Below, piece by piece: positions 1 through 13,225 of a stretch of DNA of 64,000 nucleotides; the stretch's first letter is position 1, and each line of letters opens with the position of its first letter. Source of the stretch: Pithys albifrons albifrons (lineage: Eukaryota > Chordata > Aves > Passeriformes > Thamnophilidae); assembly GCF_047495875.1 (NCBI RefSeq), contig NC_092462.1:27606523-27670522 (forward strand). Direction: 5' to 3'. Under the pieces are notes generated by a model that had not been told where the DNA came from, did not search any database, and worked only from the letters and a program-made list of their open reading frames with translations. The translations under genes were made by a program, and so were the position numbers.

Positions 1-20
1 TCTTTAAATTTGAGTATTCC

Positions 21-34
21 TTTTTTTTTTTTTT
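21..34. repeat. T14 homopolymer
   Basis: Fourteen consecutive T. No polyadenylation signal or retroposon body was recognised beside it, so it is called only as a homopolymer. Confidence 0.9.
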
Positions 35-3000
35 GAGTTCTGAACTGTTTGTGGAACAGGTTATTTTATGGAAAAGAAACACTGTGAACATTTTTTGAAA
101 ATCAGTTATTTTTATATTTCCTGTGAGGTTTGTCATTGTTTCTTGAACATAAGCTGTCATTTATATAAATATGCCACATAGAAAATTTTACTCAGTGCCA
201 TAGAAGGTGCCTTCTGAACGCTGTTATTGGAAATGAGGTGCTGATGTTCAGGGGAATAAAAATGGCATGTCACTAATGTGCTGTAAGGTAAATGGAAGAG
301 CAATAGCAGAACTTAGTTTTTAACTCTGTTTGGCCTTAAGTACCACCCTTGTGAATTTATTTGCTTTTTGTCTATAATTCAGTTGCTCACCACTGCTATA
401 TATTTGCTTTATGCCAAACTTTGTAGAAAAGCCAAGGCAGTTCTTGGAAGAACCTATCCAGTATCTTCTGCTAAGCTGGACATTGTTTAAAATGCCTTTA
501 CAGTTGCTCCTATGCACTAATGTCCTATTATACTTCTCTGAAATGGGATGAGTGACCTCCTGAGACCTTGTCATAGTATGCAAGTTTTCCTAGGTGACTC
601 TGGCGAATAGATAACCTGTTGTGTCAGCTCTCATGTCTGAACTGAGCCAAGGTCTGTGTACCCTTGCTGGCTATGTGAAGAGATGATCCTTGTGCTGTGG
701 ATGACATTCTGTGCTGCATTCCAGGAACATGGCCCTTCTTGACAGCTGTCACATATTATAGATATCCACTGAGCTGTTTGTATGAAGCAGTAGGGGAAAC
801 TAGAAGTATATAAGAAAATTTTGGTAACTCATTCACTGTAACTCAGTCTAAATGAAATGTGCAGTTTCCTGATATGGAAGTGAGGAGGGAGGGGAGGAAG
901 CTGTGACCATCACTGAACTTTTTCAGTAAGCAGGAAATTTAAAATAAAAAAAGCATTGAAATCAGCCAGAAAACTAATCTGCAGAATTTTATGGTAGAGG
1001 TTCATCCTCTGTTGTTCTGAGGTGGTCTACTTGGGGAAATATTGCTGTTTTGGTCTTACCTTCTAAGGAAAATATGTAAAAATCAGCAGTTAGTCCTTTA
1101 CAGTAACGGTGCACTAGGAATAAAAATGTTCCGGAAAGATTGTAATGCAATACTGATTGTTGCACCCAAATGTAGTCTTGTAGAACCACTCTGCAGCATT
1201 TCCTGCACTGATCTTGTTCTGCTGGTTTTAGAAATGGAGGTTTTTCTGCTTTGGCAAAATGTAACTCATGCCCTTTAGGTATCTAAGAAGTTAGGAAAGA
1301 AAACCCAAACTCATTTTACTTACATGGGAATGTCTGTACTCCCCACTTCTTTGTTCATTTGCTTTTAGCAGGTATGGCACACAACTTGGGGGAAATAGTC
1401 TTCAATTTACTTTTACTACTAGCTAAATTCATGCATGATTTAGAGGGAGCAAAGGCTGAACAGCAGTCTGCATTGTAATAGTAAAGGAAAAGCCATAAAA
1501 TGCAGTCAAAGTTATCAGTAAAGACATTGCTGCCAACTCTGAAGAGCACCTGGCTGGGTATTAAAGGACACAAACATGATCCCCTTACTGAGCAGTATTT
1601 TATAGACTGTAGTTCAGAGCCAAAGAAAACAGCTTTTGGAACTTTTAAGTGTCCATAAACAGCTAGATAAATACGATGGAGCCAGAATAAGGGATAAACA
1701 AGGTAGCTAAGTATCAGCTTGCCACATTGCCTTTTGAAGCTTCCCAAATACCCAACTGAACTTGTATATTACTTCCCCAGCATTCCCATTGCTTTCCATG
1801 ATTCCTGGAGGTGGCGTCCCTAACATCAGATAGAGAGGGTCAATGGAGCAATGTCATTGTATAAACTCAAGCTGTGTCCTGTCATCTGTATAATTGCTGG
1901 GATTGCATAGTTGACCATATTTCATTTGAGTTGGCAGTGACCACCAGTCTGTAGTCAGGATAGGGATTTGGAAGAAGAGCTGTACCTATGGTCTCTGATC
2001 TCCCTCTTGTAGCTGCTGCCAGCATTCAAAGCATTGCAAACAGGTTTCATAAACAAATCTCATTAAATGTTTTTAGGCAGAGGAAAGCACATAGCCATAA
2101 ATAGAAACCTGTTAAAAATAGCTCAGTAAGAAATGGTAAGTGGAGAAATAATATGGATATGATAGCATAAGGAATATACTACACACATACTTGAAGCCTT
2201 TAGCAGTTGCCAAAACTCTGATGAAGTGAATGAAGAGCAAATGGGTTGTATTTCAAACACATACCATTACACTGAGCAACAGTAACATTTTATTGCTTCA
2301 GTCACATTTTTTGACTGAAGTAATAAAATTTGTAAAATAAAAAGAAAAATACAGGATTTCTCTCCCTCCTGTCCCATTCCCCTCCCCCTCCAATTCAAAT
2401 TCAAAACAGATTGCATGGTTAACAGTATTGGCACTCAAGTTATGGAGATGTTTAAAAAAATCACTTGACAGATTCAGACAAACATGCAGTTCAGGGCACA
2501 ACTAGAGTAATAAGAAATACTTTATTTCATGTGAAGTGCTTTGGTCATAGCTTATGCTGGGTGAAGCAAGAGAAGAAGCCAATAAAGAGCTGGTTTCGGC
2601 CACAGCCCTACAAAGATTCAAGTATATGTTAGGTCTTGTCCTGTAGAAGTAGTCTAAGGCTGGTAAATCACATGGTGCAAAAAGCTGCTCCCATGTCAAA
2701 ATTTGTTAGTCTTTATTTTAATTTTGGTCTGTATTTTACTCATGTTTGGTCTGAATGATTATATTAATTAGTCTGAAAGACCTTATTCAAGTTGAGTCCT
2801 TTTGCAGGTGTTGCTCTGTGCTACTGTCTTGTAAAATGGAATTCACATTTCCAGATATAGTTGTGTATTACCCATAAGTAATTATGTAGTCTTCTGTTTT
2901 TAAATCTATTGTTCATTTTAAAATGGCAGAAAATCTGCAATATATTTCTAACCTGAAGACAAGCATGAGAGTATTAGAGCTACTGGGTGCTTAGCTTATT

Positions 3001-4669
3001 TCTTTTTAAGTGATACCATCCCATCACTGATGAACATTGAAATAATGGCTGATCTCTTAGTGTACAGTGTCTTGAAATCTGACTTATGTGAATTTTACTT
3101 CTATTGTCCAAAGCCAAAACTTAAAATACAGTCTTATGTGCATCCATTAACCTTTCCGCTACTGTTCTCACTGAAATGTCATTGTGAAATAAAAAATTGT
3201 TCATGCTAAAAGGTTTTTTCCCAAAGAATCCTCACATATGGTATGGAAAGCCTAATATGGAGTAGATGATCTTAGGTGCAGAGTGCTTCCCTTAATAAGA
3301 AAAGTGTACCTAATATTTCTCTCTCACTCTTCACTTTTGCCCTGGACTAAAAAGAAACATAAATTATAACTAAGATCCTTTGTTCTGTAGGTTCTTCTTT
3401 CAGGTCTTTTTCCAGAAGGTGGTGGGGAACAACCTGCTTTTAGCATTCCTGCCATCTGTAATGCTTGTATGTGTCCTGTCCTCTGCGGGATGGGATGTGA
3501 AGGCCTCAGCTCTGTTGCAGAGGTTTATCCAGTTAACAGATGGATGTTGTCTATATTTGAGGTGCTAGGGCCATATGTTGCAATAGGAGTTTCAAGAACC
3601 AGTTTGTGAAGTACTAAGTAGCCACAAATTTGTTTAAAATGCTTCTTGTTTACAGAATGCCTTACAATCCTAGAGAATAACAAATCACAGTGGATTGGTG
3701 ACATGCCATCCTGATTTTGGTCTGAGATAGTGTCATTTGCTCGATCCTGAACTAGGTTTTTGCATCAAAGTTGAGGCATTGCAGTGTCATGCTCTTTCTC
3801 CTTAAAAATGGCTTTCTAATGCAAGTTTAACAGTGTCGTGTATGTTGATACCCTGGTATTATATACAACCTTGGCTAATTACAGATCTGTATGACTGGAG
3901 TATCATAACCATTGCCTACAAGCAGAAAGAAATGATCTGCTGTGGAACTACCTGTACATACATTTGTGTCATAATTTCCACTGAAAAGCTTTGAGTAGCA
4001 GCACTAAAGACCTAAGCAAGATCTAACTGCAATTCTGTTCTACTCTTTCATACCTATGAAGATATTTTCACCTGTTCCATTGATGATTCCCTGCTCTTTT
4101 TGCAAACTCAGAAAGAACTTTGTTTTATTTGGATTATAACATGTCATTTAGTACTTTTTAGTTAGCAGAAGAGTCAAATTAGTGGTGATCTTCAAATGTG
4201 TCCATTAATACATGTAACTGTGCATGCAGCCAAACTGAGTGTGTGAAAATACTTTGCAGATGCCCTGTGATTTCATTCACACTTCAGTGATTAATTGAAA
4301 TGGGGAATTCCTTTAGAAAGGTAGTATATGTTTTCCTTGTTAATCTGTGTGGTAATCCACGTTCCTTTGACAACTTAATAAGCAAAAGGGTTACATTATG
4401 GTTGTAAACCAGACAAACCAAAAGCAGACTGCTCTCTAATGAAATGTCACTTTTATTACTATTATTTCTTTTTCAGAACACACAAGTTTACATTATGCTC
4501 TTGCTTTGAAGTGCAGCAATAGTTGCACATCTATCAGTATTTCTCTTCAACTAGGAGGAATATTTCATAACTTCCTTTAATTACAAATTGGCACATATTT
4601 GGACTTACAAAAGGAACGTGAATTTGGAAAATCTGTATGGAAGAAATGGAAGACCTTCTTTTTTCTCTG

Positions 4670-4716
4670 CTCTTTCTCTCTCTCTCTCCCTCCCCCCCCC
4701 CCCCCCTTTTTCTTTT
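4670..4716. repeat. 47-nt pure pyrimidine tract with C15 core
   Basis: An uninterrupted pyrimidine run: a CT-dinucleotide stretch, then fifteen C (4692-4706), then T-rich sequence. The opposite strand is pure purine. Such tracts can form triplex (H-DNA) and are often length-polymorphic. A minus-strand open frame across it encodes only low-complexity Gly/Glu/Arg and is not a gene. Confidence 0.95.
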
Positions 4717-6148
4717 AGTATGGCCTTGTTTCTGTGTTAGTGCTTGGTTCATGAAGGTTTAACAAAGGGGATTGCTGCTACCTTGTCTTTGATTCCTCCC
4801 TGTTTTTTTGTTTGTTTGTTTTTTTAAAGGTCTAATTATACTGCAGAAAAACATTTTGTTCTTTGGATTCTGAACTGCGTTGATAATAGGTACCTCAGCC
4901 CAGGATATCCCCTGCTGTGTTTGCTACTCCTTTCACCATTTCATGGTACTAAACAGGTGGGACTCAAATGATTAGCTTTTTTTACTTTCTCGTTCTGAGA
5001 TGATGTTCTCTGCTTGCACTGAATAGAGCTGGAGATCTAATTTAGCAGCCTGCAGCCCACTGAAAGTGTTGTAAACCTTTAGTTAAAACAGTGGGATCTT
5101 GGTCTGAAGATGCTTCAGCCATCTTTCATGAACATGCTGCTGTAATGCAGAACACTTGCATAATGCAGCTTGTGTGACCTATAAAAAGGAATATGTTGTC
5201 TGTTCTTCTTTTGTACACCAAGTATTAATCAACGATATTTTTCCTCAAGCACTCAGAATTTACATGCTTACATAGAGACCAGTTTCGATACCATTCCAAT
5301 GAGTGGTAAATCAGTATGATTCAAGTCAGGCTCTTAGATCCTTTGAAGAAGAAGCAAATTATGACCAAGGTCAAATCATCTCATGTCAAATGTTGAATGA
5401 GGTGAGCTTTGAATGAAGCCTGTACTGAATATTGAAGGCAACAGTCAGGAATTTGTAAAATAGGAATATCCACACTCACAAAAGGAATGTTAATTCTACC
5501 TACAGTAGAGGCAACTACAGGAAGATTTTTTTTCTGCAGGGAAGTCTATTTATAAGCTTTTTCAAAGATGTGCTTCTGCATCAGCAATGTCCATATTTTG
5601 AGCTTCACTTTTTTTTCCATATATTTTGCCACACATTTACTTTGGTCACCACCAGGGAAATTCCAGCCATGTCTAATTACAATATGTCATTACACAACAT
5701 AATTTGGGTTGAGATAATTCTTTTATAAAATATACAACACTTTTGTCTGTACTACAAATGCCCAATGCTGAAAGCAGTATGAAACACTTCATTGAACTTT
5801 TTGAAATAATGGGACGCCATTTTAGGCCAATTCCAGTGAATGAAAAGGACACCTTAACATACTTCTACTGGGGCAAGAACCAGCCAGATCTAAAGATGGA
5901 GAATGGGGTTCATTAGGTGGACAATGTTGGGACTGATACTCAGGATGCAAATCAAAAGACTGAAGTTTTGTTGCTATGCAAAAGCTTTCTTTGTAAGTTT
6001 TTCTCCTGAGGGTGTTTGTCTTTATTTAGTTTTCATAATCTTTCTGATTTGTTTAAAAACAATCTCGTGAAACAAATTTTATCAATGAAAGTATTTAAAT
6101 ATCACTGATATTGTTGCTCAAGTGAGTGTGTCTGTAACTTCAATGATT

Positions 6149-6201
6149 TGGACTCTATCCTCATGGGTCCTTTTCAACTCAGCATATTCTATGATTCTAT
6201 G
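6149..6201 (+). mobile_element. CR1 LINE, 3' terminal fragment
   Basis: The segment reads as the last part of the CR1 3' untranslated region: a 'ttggactc...ctcatgggtccttttcaactca' type block followed by two tandem copies of the octamer ATTCTATG (6186-6193 and 6194-6201). CR1 elements end in such short octamer repeats rather than in poly(A) and are usually severely 5' truncated, as here. The block has diverged from the CR1 pattern, so this is an old copy. The left boundary is uncertain by a few tens of bases. Confidence 0.85.
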
Positions 6202-7903
6202 AAACAGAAAAAGTACTGTTTCTAGCTGTATCTACTAATATAAAGTTCTGCAAATGCCCCGTTCACTTCCTGGAATTGCATTTATACTTCCAGCTTTCTG
6301 GGTGTGGGGGAAGAGTAGGCATCTTTCAGGTGCTTCTGCTTTTGACCCATACTTTCAGAATTTGCCCTCTTTCATTTCTAAGTAGAGATATAGATCAATA
6401 GAGTTGGTCAGAGTGATTTGCATAATCCTATTTGGAGGGCGCATGGGCTCCTTACTGAGGTGCATTAACTGAGTCTAGAGTGGAATATTTGCTTTATTTC
6501 TTGTACAGTCTGATTCATCCTCCCCTTTTCTACCTCTGTCACAGAGCTGAAGGATGGGGTTGGGAGTCTGATTTACTGCCTTGGGTTGCAGATAGACTGC
6601 TATTCTTCTGTACCTCTTTGTGTTTAAGGACTATCATGTTCTGAATATGCTTTCTCTAAAGCAGCCATGATGTTTTTTCCTGACATCAGGATCTCCTTGG
6701 TCAACAAGCTCATAAGGTTCAGTTACCTACACTCAATCAGATTAAACCAGGCTGTTCCTGAAATGTACTGCTAACAAAAGGATGCTTATGGTGTGGAGTG
6801 TATAGAACTCAGTGATTTTATACATATATATGCAAACATGCATCATTATGCTTACTTTGTGTTGAGGATCAGGACCTGCAATGCTAGTCATGTAGCTGAA
6901 TCCTTACATTGAAGTATTCTCCATAATTTACTAGAGTAACACGTTCCACTCCATGACAATTGCTGCTGTAGATGAGTAGTCCTGTGTTCATAACAGCATT
7001 TATCTTTTCCCCTTACGGCATCAAATTAAATAGCAGTAAAGTGATCCCTCTATTAGAGTCGTAACCTGATGAACTAAACAGTAGCGTCATGTCTATTTTC
7101 AGAAGCTTTGTTGCTAAAAACAGATTGTCACTCTGTGGACTGCTTTAGCCTTTCCCAAAGTGACAGCATTTCATTAGAAATAGCTAGTTAGGCCTGCCTT
7201 CATGCCCAGCTCTCCACTGTAGTGCCCCAGACTGTGAGAGCAGACAGCTGGGGAAGTCTGGTGTTTTGAAGGTTATGATCACAGCAGTTTCGTAAGTGCT
7301 TTATTTCAGTTCTGTTCTGGCTGTGCCGGGGACAGGTGTGGTCTGGTTCTGATTTCACTGTTCTTAATTTCTTATCTGACCTGGTAGTTAATCAAGGGCA
7401 TGTGAGAGGTTCAAGAGAAAGCAGGAAAGGAACAGCCTGAGACGGACAAACAGCAAGACTGTAATGCTGTGCATCTGACTTTACTCATCTAGGAACTGGC
7501 AGATCTGCCTGTTGTTCAGTGCTGCTCTGTGTACTGACTCTGCCCTGTGCAAAATGGATTTCTGAGAGTTAACCATCATGTTCTTCTTTTCCAAACGGTC
7601 TTCTGTAGGATTTCATTTGCAGAGCACAGAGGGCAATATCTAGGGTAATTCCAGGGCTTAGTGACTGTGATCTTTTGTCAACTCTACTTGTGAATGAAAT
7701 TAAACTTGCTATGAACACCCACAATCTGAGCTTGTGCAACACAATTCCTGGCCAATGAGTGAAAAATCATAAACCTGACAAGTATTTATGAGAAAGAAAA
7801 AAGAGATATAATATAACAGGAATATATTCATTAAATCTATCAATTTCACAGAAACCAAGAATTCCCTCTTCAGTAAAAGGCTTTGAGTAGGTTTATAAAT
7901 TCA
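6202..7903. other. Unique non-coding DNA between two CR1 copies
   Basis: No gene, RNA or repeat was recognised. Near 7223-7262 a short inverted repeat (ccagact ... agtctgg, 7-bp arms) is within chance expectation. Confidence 0.5.
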
Positions 7904-8350
7904 GATAAATCCAGAGAAGAGCAACAAGGCTGGTGAAGGGACTGGAGCACAAGTCCTATGGGGAGAGGCTGAGGGAGCTGGGATTGTTTAGTCTGGAGAA
8001 GAGGAGGCTCAGAGGTGACCTCAGCACTGTCTATAACTACCTGAAGGGAAGTGCTAGCCAGGTGGGGGTTGATCTCTTCTCCCAGGCACTCAGCAACAGA
8101 ACAAGGGGGCACAGGCTCAAGCTCTGCCAGGGGAAATTTAAGTTGGAGATCAGAAAAAAATTCTTTGCAGAGAGAATAATCAGGCATTGGAATGGGCTGC
8201 CCAGAGAGGTGGTGGATTCACCATCCTTGGAGATTTTTAACCTGAGATTGGACGTGGCACTGAGTGCCATGATCTAATAAATGGACTGGATTTGGACCAA
8301 GGGTTGGACTCGATCTTGGAGGTCTTTTCCAACCCAATTGATTCTGTGAT
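7904..8350 (+). mobile_element. CR1 LINE, 5'-truncated, with in-frame ORF2 C-terminus
   Basis: A 5'-truncated CR1 retrotransposon. An open frame, readable from about 7910 just after an in-frame stop, runs to a stop at 8275-8277. It encodes the C-terminal end of CR1 ORF2, with hallmarks such as [35 protein letters not shown] and [12 protein letters not shown] in family order. The stop is followed by a typical CR1 3' UTR ('gggttggactcgatcttggaggtcttttccaaccca') and an ATTCTGTG-type terminus at 8341-8348. No frameshift or internal stop interrupts the roughly 120 remaining codons, so this copy is less decayed than the CR1 at 19215-20850. The endonuclease and reverse-transcriptase domains are absent, so it cannot move on its own. 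Confidence 0.95.
7910..8277 (+). pseudogene. CR1 ORF2 C-terminal remnant
   Basis: This is the coding part of the truncated CR1 described at 7904-8350. It is the region downstream of the reverse-transcriptase catalytic core in the LINE ORF2 protein. Only about 122 codons remain of a protein that is normally several hundred residues longer. It has no start context of its own and no promoter, so it should not be annotated as a host gene even though it forms one of the longer clean open frames in the window. Antisense frames at 7870-8187 and 8037-8270 are shadows of it. Confidence 0.9.
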
Positions 8351-8711
8351 AATCTTTTATGAGTTTTGACTTTTTATGCTAAAATACAGTATGTTTAAAT
8401 TCAGATCAGTATTTTCTAAGGGAAAAGAATTACAAAAAAGGCTGAGTTAACATGATGTTACAGTAGTCACTGTGGTTTTGAGAGGATATTGGCCATTGTC
8501 TGTGAATCAACTTATTGCAGCTGGAACCATACCTGGAAAAACCTTCTTGCAAAAGCAGTAAGCCTGGCAGTGGTAAGCCTTCAATGTCAGTAGCCTTATG
8601 CCACATCTCCTCATCAGAGGATTTGATGCAGCAGGAATACAGCAAAGACTTCAAAGAACAATTATCAATAGCCTTCCCCACAAAACCGAGGTCGTTCCTG
8701 GAAGAACCTGA

Positions 8712-9398
8712 GGTGTGAACTTCACAGAGTTTTGCTACCTACCCAGAGGAGCAGAAATGTGTCTTTTCTGTCAGAAAGGAGATAGACTCCAAAACAGAAA
8801 ATCTGGACTTCTTCAGCTTCTTGAGGGCCTTCAGTTATGTGGTCAGATTTTCAGTAGTAGTAGTCAGTGCTGTGGTGGTGTGAGTGATTGAGTGCTATGT
8901 GCACTCCATGTAATTAAACTTACTATCAGTTCACATTGTAAAATTAATTTCCCTGCCAGTGTTGAATTTTCGGCAAAAAATTTGCTGGCAGAAACCAAAG
9001 CACTGGTGAGACAAGTTATAGCAGCACATGATGGAGCTGGCCAGTTCATTCACTGGGAAGGGGCCCTGATTTGATGGAGCTTCAGAAGTCACCTCATTAG
9101 CCTCATCTGTAAACTTTTATAACCGGTGGCATACAGGCCATTTTTGGAAAAAGGGGTGCATGCAAGAGGTGGCTATGCAGTCTGTGGGATCTAGTATGCC
9201 ACTACAGATGGGCAGGTGAGATATGGTCAAGGGGGGAAAAAAAGACCCGAAGGGAAGCTAAGTTCAGCTGTATTTGCACCAGATGAATGTCATGAACCAA
9301 TATTTAGGCATAACTGGGCTGGTGTTAGCAGGTTAGATGGGCATCTGCTTCTCACAGAGAGGAGCTCTGTGCTGTTCCTAGCCCAGTGGGTGGTATAG
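8712..9398 (+). other. Unassigned stretch with weak coding character
   Basis: One plus-strand frame (the frame of 8712) stays open in long runs: 59 codons to a stop at 8889, 60 codons to a stop at 9072, then two shorter runs, then 68 codons to a stop at 9396-9398. That is four internal stops in about 229 codons, fewer than expected for AT-rich DNA. I recognise no domain. The translation between 9120 and 9398 is hydrophilic with a short GGYAVCG string, which is not enough to name a family. The minus strand is also partly open, so composition may be the cause. It lies about 360 bases downstream of a CR1 end and could be a decayed retrogene, a transposon remnant, or nothing. Confidence 0.25.
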
Positions 9399-12300
9399 CT
9401 GTCTCATGCAGTTCTTCAGCCTCTTGTGTCTTTCCATCTAATGGTGACATGTTGTGCAGGCACTGCCTGTCTGGTTTCTGTTGCTCTGGTTTCGGCAGCT
9501 ATTGATGGTTAGAAAAAGAGGAAGTTTGGGATTTGTTAAAGGTTTTTGTGTTTTTTGTTTGAGGATTTTTTATTAGAAAGCACTTAAAATGCCTTTTTGT
9601 ATTATTAAATAATTTAGATTATTAAATAATTACTGTAATCCCTGTGCTAAAACAGTTTGCAGGGAGTTGCTGCTCACTTGTGCCACAACCATATTTCCAG
9701 ATGCTACACAGATTCCCAGTTCTTTGGTATAGCACTCATTCTTGGATAACTACAGTTACAGAACAGTTGTTCTGTACAGAATCTGAAAGTGTGAAGGGTG
9801 GGAAAAGTCATGGATAGAGACTGAAAGAAGATGGTCACTTTTACTGCTTGCATCCCTCCACCACCTAGTTTTCTTTAATAGACAGCAAACAAGTACTGTT
9901 CAGAGGCATAAGGATTGGAAATGTGTGTGCACACCTGTGTGATAATGTCATAGATGCTAATGCATAACAATCTATCAAACACACAAAAAAATCTGTCTGT
10001 GGTGTTAGACTCAGAAAGTCAAGAGATACCTCTAATATTTTAACAAAACATTTCTAAATGTATTTCATTGTTTGAGAGCAGCACAACTTACCTATTATAC
10101 ATAGGAATTTTAGCTCCTAATTTTCATCTGTTTACCAATGGCAGTCTCGAGTCTATTGCAAACTTAGCATTAGCACTAGATGTTCTTTCAGTACAATTAA
10201 TTCACCAGGATCATGAAGAAATATGAATTCTAAAAAAAGGACAGTTATACTTGGCTGTGTAAGTGTAAGGCCTCAAAAATCTATTTTTCAAAGTTGAATT
10301 TAAACTCTATTGTCCAAATAAATCAGTTTTTCACTTTAAAGTAATGACAACATTTAGCTGTAGCCCAAACATAAAGCTGTTGAGAGAGAAGTTGTATTGT
10401 GGGAGAACTGACTTTAATAAATGTAAACCCTCACTAAATGGTATCAGTTTTGTTTATTTGCCCATGGGCCACATTTGGATTGATCTGTGGGAACTTTTGC
10501 ATTTCTTATCACCCAGTCAGACGAAAAATGACTGTGTGTCTTCAAAAGAAAACTGGACCTCAGTCCTCCTTAATTTTATATCTTATAGTACTAATCAGTC
10601 AACATCCTTACGGTGTGCAGAGATTCAGATAAAAAATCCTTAACTGTTCCCCTATTTCTGAACTTTCTGAGTGCTTGCGCTGATACAGTTTGGTGTTCTA
10701 CAGGGTTGGTGCTGGATAATCAGGGTGGTGGTGACAAAGTCTATCACCACTTACAAATGTAACAACTAAGTTCAAAGCCTAGGGATAGGGCTGTTTGTTA
10801 GCAAAGAGAGCTCGGAAACTGAGACCAAGTATTAACAGTCAGGGAGCAAAGGGTGATGTGTTGTGACAGCTAGAGGTATTGTGCTAATAGCCTGGTAACC
10901 CAGCTGGGAGGCTCTATTTGCATGTTTCTCTGTTATTCAGATTATTTCCTCCTGCGGTAATTGCGGGTTTATTTTGGGTTCTTCCCGTTGTGCCCATATA
11001 AGTGAAAAAAACAAAAAAAAAGGTAAATAAATGCTGTGTACAAGAAAGATGCTTTTAAAAACTACCTTTTTTTTGGTAGTTGTTTTTTAGGGTTTTCTGT
11101 TTGTCTGCAAAAAAAGAGACCTGCTTGATTTAATTTTTCAAGTCAATTTTAGCTTTTAGTGAAACTTTGAGAGTTTGATTTCTTGTTTACCTGGTTGTGG
11201 CTGCTGAATGACAGCTCCTCTTGAACCACCCATCACTGCATCTGTGGGTGTTCAGGCAGGAAAATGCCAGGGAAGGAGGAGCAGTACACCCCAGATGGCC
11301 ACATGCCAGGCAGTGAGGAGCAGAGGGTGATCCTTGATCTAGGGACATGCTCAGCAAAAGTTGAATTGCCTGCTGGGGCCTTGAAGGCATGTATGGCAGA
11401 TTTCACTTTGCTGGTCCTCTGGATCAGAGCACCATGTTCCTTTTTGTTGTGCACTGTTGGCAGAAGGACATTGGATACTCCTCAGGAAAATGGATAACCT
11501 CTTAGCTAGCATGTTGCCACTCTAAGTGCCAATGTGCCACCTTCCCCCTTTCTGTCCCTTTTCCCTTTCTCTGCCACCCTTCTGAGTGCTGAACTCCAGT
11601 GCTGATCAGGAGCTGTTGCACAAGGCGTTGATGTTCCTCCAGCCCAGGTCAACGTCCCAGGTGCAAAAAGGAGAAGCAAGGTGCTGTGTGGAACACTTGC
11701 TTTTGAAATGTTGGGGCACTGGGGGTCCTGAGCTGGAATGCTGGCCAGCCTAGCGGGGGTTTGCTGGGAATCTTCCCCTGACCAGGCAGTGCATGTTGAA
11801 AGGTGCCTCCTGTGAGCTCTGCTGCCCTCCTGGCCTTCATCCCTGAGATTGGTGTAGATGCTGGGGTTCTTCCTTTTCACTAAGGTGGAAATGTTCCTCC
11901 CCAGCATTTCCTGCTACCTAGGTATCTCTTCCCTTTCATCTTGGCATACCTTGGGCAAACTTCTAGGAGAAAAACACATCAAGGTTTTTCTTAGCAGTTG
12001 CTACTGAGGAGTAAAGAATTTAATTTCCCTTCATGGCAAGGCCTGGACACAAACTGTTGGGGTGGGTGTGTGCTGTAGCCATTCTCTTTGCTTGTCAGAA
12101 AGAAGTGTAAAGCACTGCAGTAATGCCTTGACACAGCAAGATGGCTTTAGAAAAACTAATTTTAAAATATCTGTATTTTGAAAGCTGTTTATAGAAGACA
12201 AGCTCTGCTGCCTCCTGGGCTGGTCAGGAGCTAATGGTTCTCTTTGTGTGCCAGAATCACTTCGGGATGGATACAGGTGCAACATCAGTGAGTTTGGAGA

Positions 12301-13212
12301 ATATGTAATAACCCAGTTGGCTATCACCAAAAGGTGGCAGTGTCTACATCTGCTTTTCATTATAGCCCATGCTGCTAGTTAAGCCAAATATCCTAGATTT
12401 AGGTGCAGTGGGAACAAGGCAGTAGCAGTGGGTGCTGGGTGAGTGAGGTTCCATGTTTGCTTAGTCTTGATGTTTTGTTGGCCTACCCAAGTGAGGATAA
12501 ATAGGCAGACAAACAGATTAATGCTACTGTTGGGCTCTGAGAAGTTGTCCATGTCTATATTTCATGTCTTCATGGTGGCCCCAAGCTAATCCCTGGGTCA
12601 GGACACTTCCACATCTGGGGATTTAAAGTCCTGGTTTGAGGGTGAGATTGCCCAGAAACAAGGGTGCTGTGAAGTGTCGGTACTGGTGTTTCTGGAGCAG
12701 GAGATGAGGCAGGCTCAGCAGTGCTGTGTCATGAGATACGATGCAAAGTGCTCAAGTTCGGCCCTAAAGTAAAATAGAGCTCACGTGCACCCCGATGAAA
12801 ATAATCTTCCCCTCTCTCCTAGAAATAGCCTCTGGAGAGCAAAAATAGAAGTGTCTGTATATATTTATACTTTTAACTTTGCTGGTAAACCATTCTTCAT
12901 GTGGTAAAATGACTGATGATTGTCTTCAGATTTTGTCTTATTTTTAGTTATCATGTGAAATAAAAAAAATATTTAGCCAGCTTGAATGAATTCTTTTATC
13001 TCTCCTTAAAGGATCAACTTTTGTCAGAGTCCCTTAATGTTTTTCCCTCAGAGAAATACTCAGTAAGATTGCTCTGTTGCCCTTTTAATTTCCTTCTACC
13101 TTTTTCTGAACTGCTGCGTTGCCCCAAGGTAACACGTTAATTAAATTAGGATAAAAACTTTGTTTCAGTGCAGAAAAAGAATTGGGCATGTTTGTTTGTT
13201 CAATGAATGAAA

Positions 13213-13225
13213 TTTTTTTTTTTTT
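13213..13225. repeat. T13 homopolymer
   Basis: Thirteen consecutive T. No flanking retroposon was recognised. Confidence 0.9.

Larger units (their letters stand above)
1..6148. other. Unique AT-rich non-coding DNA
   Basis: No coding region, RNA gene or recognisable interspersed repeat was found here on either strand. Open frames are all under 131 codons, lack recognisable domains, and show no believable exon structure. The longest is a minus-strand frame at 1355-1747, whose translation resembles no family I know. Simple-sequence tracts inside it are listed separately. It could be intergenic or part of a long intron; the sequence alone does not decide. Confidence 0.6.

Noticed and set aside
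1355..1747. 130-codon minus-strand open frame
   Set aside because: Cysteine-rich translation without family resemblance or splice context. Treated as a chance frame.
10916..10923. POU octamer ATTTGCAT (also at 41361, and reversed at 18128)
   Set aside because: About two octamers are expected by chance in 64 kb on both strands, and nothing else supports function.
11187..11907. Overlapping open frames on both strands in a GC-richer patch
   Set aside because: Several frames are open at once, which reflects fewer AT-rich stop codons rather than coding. No family match.
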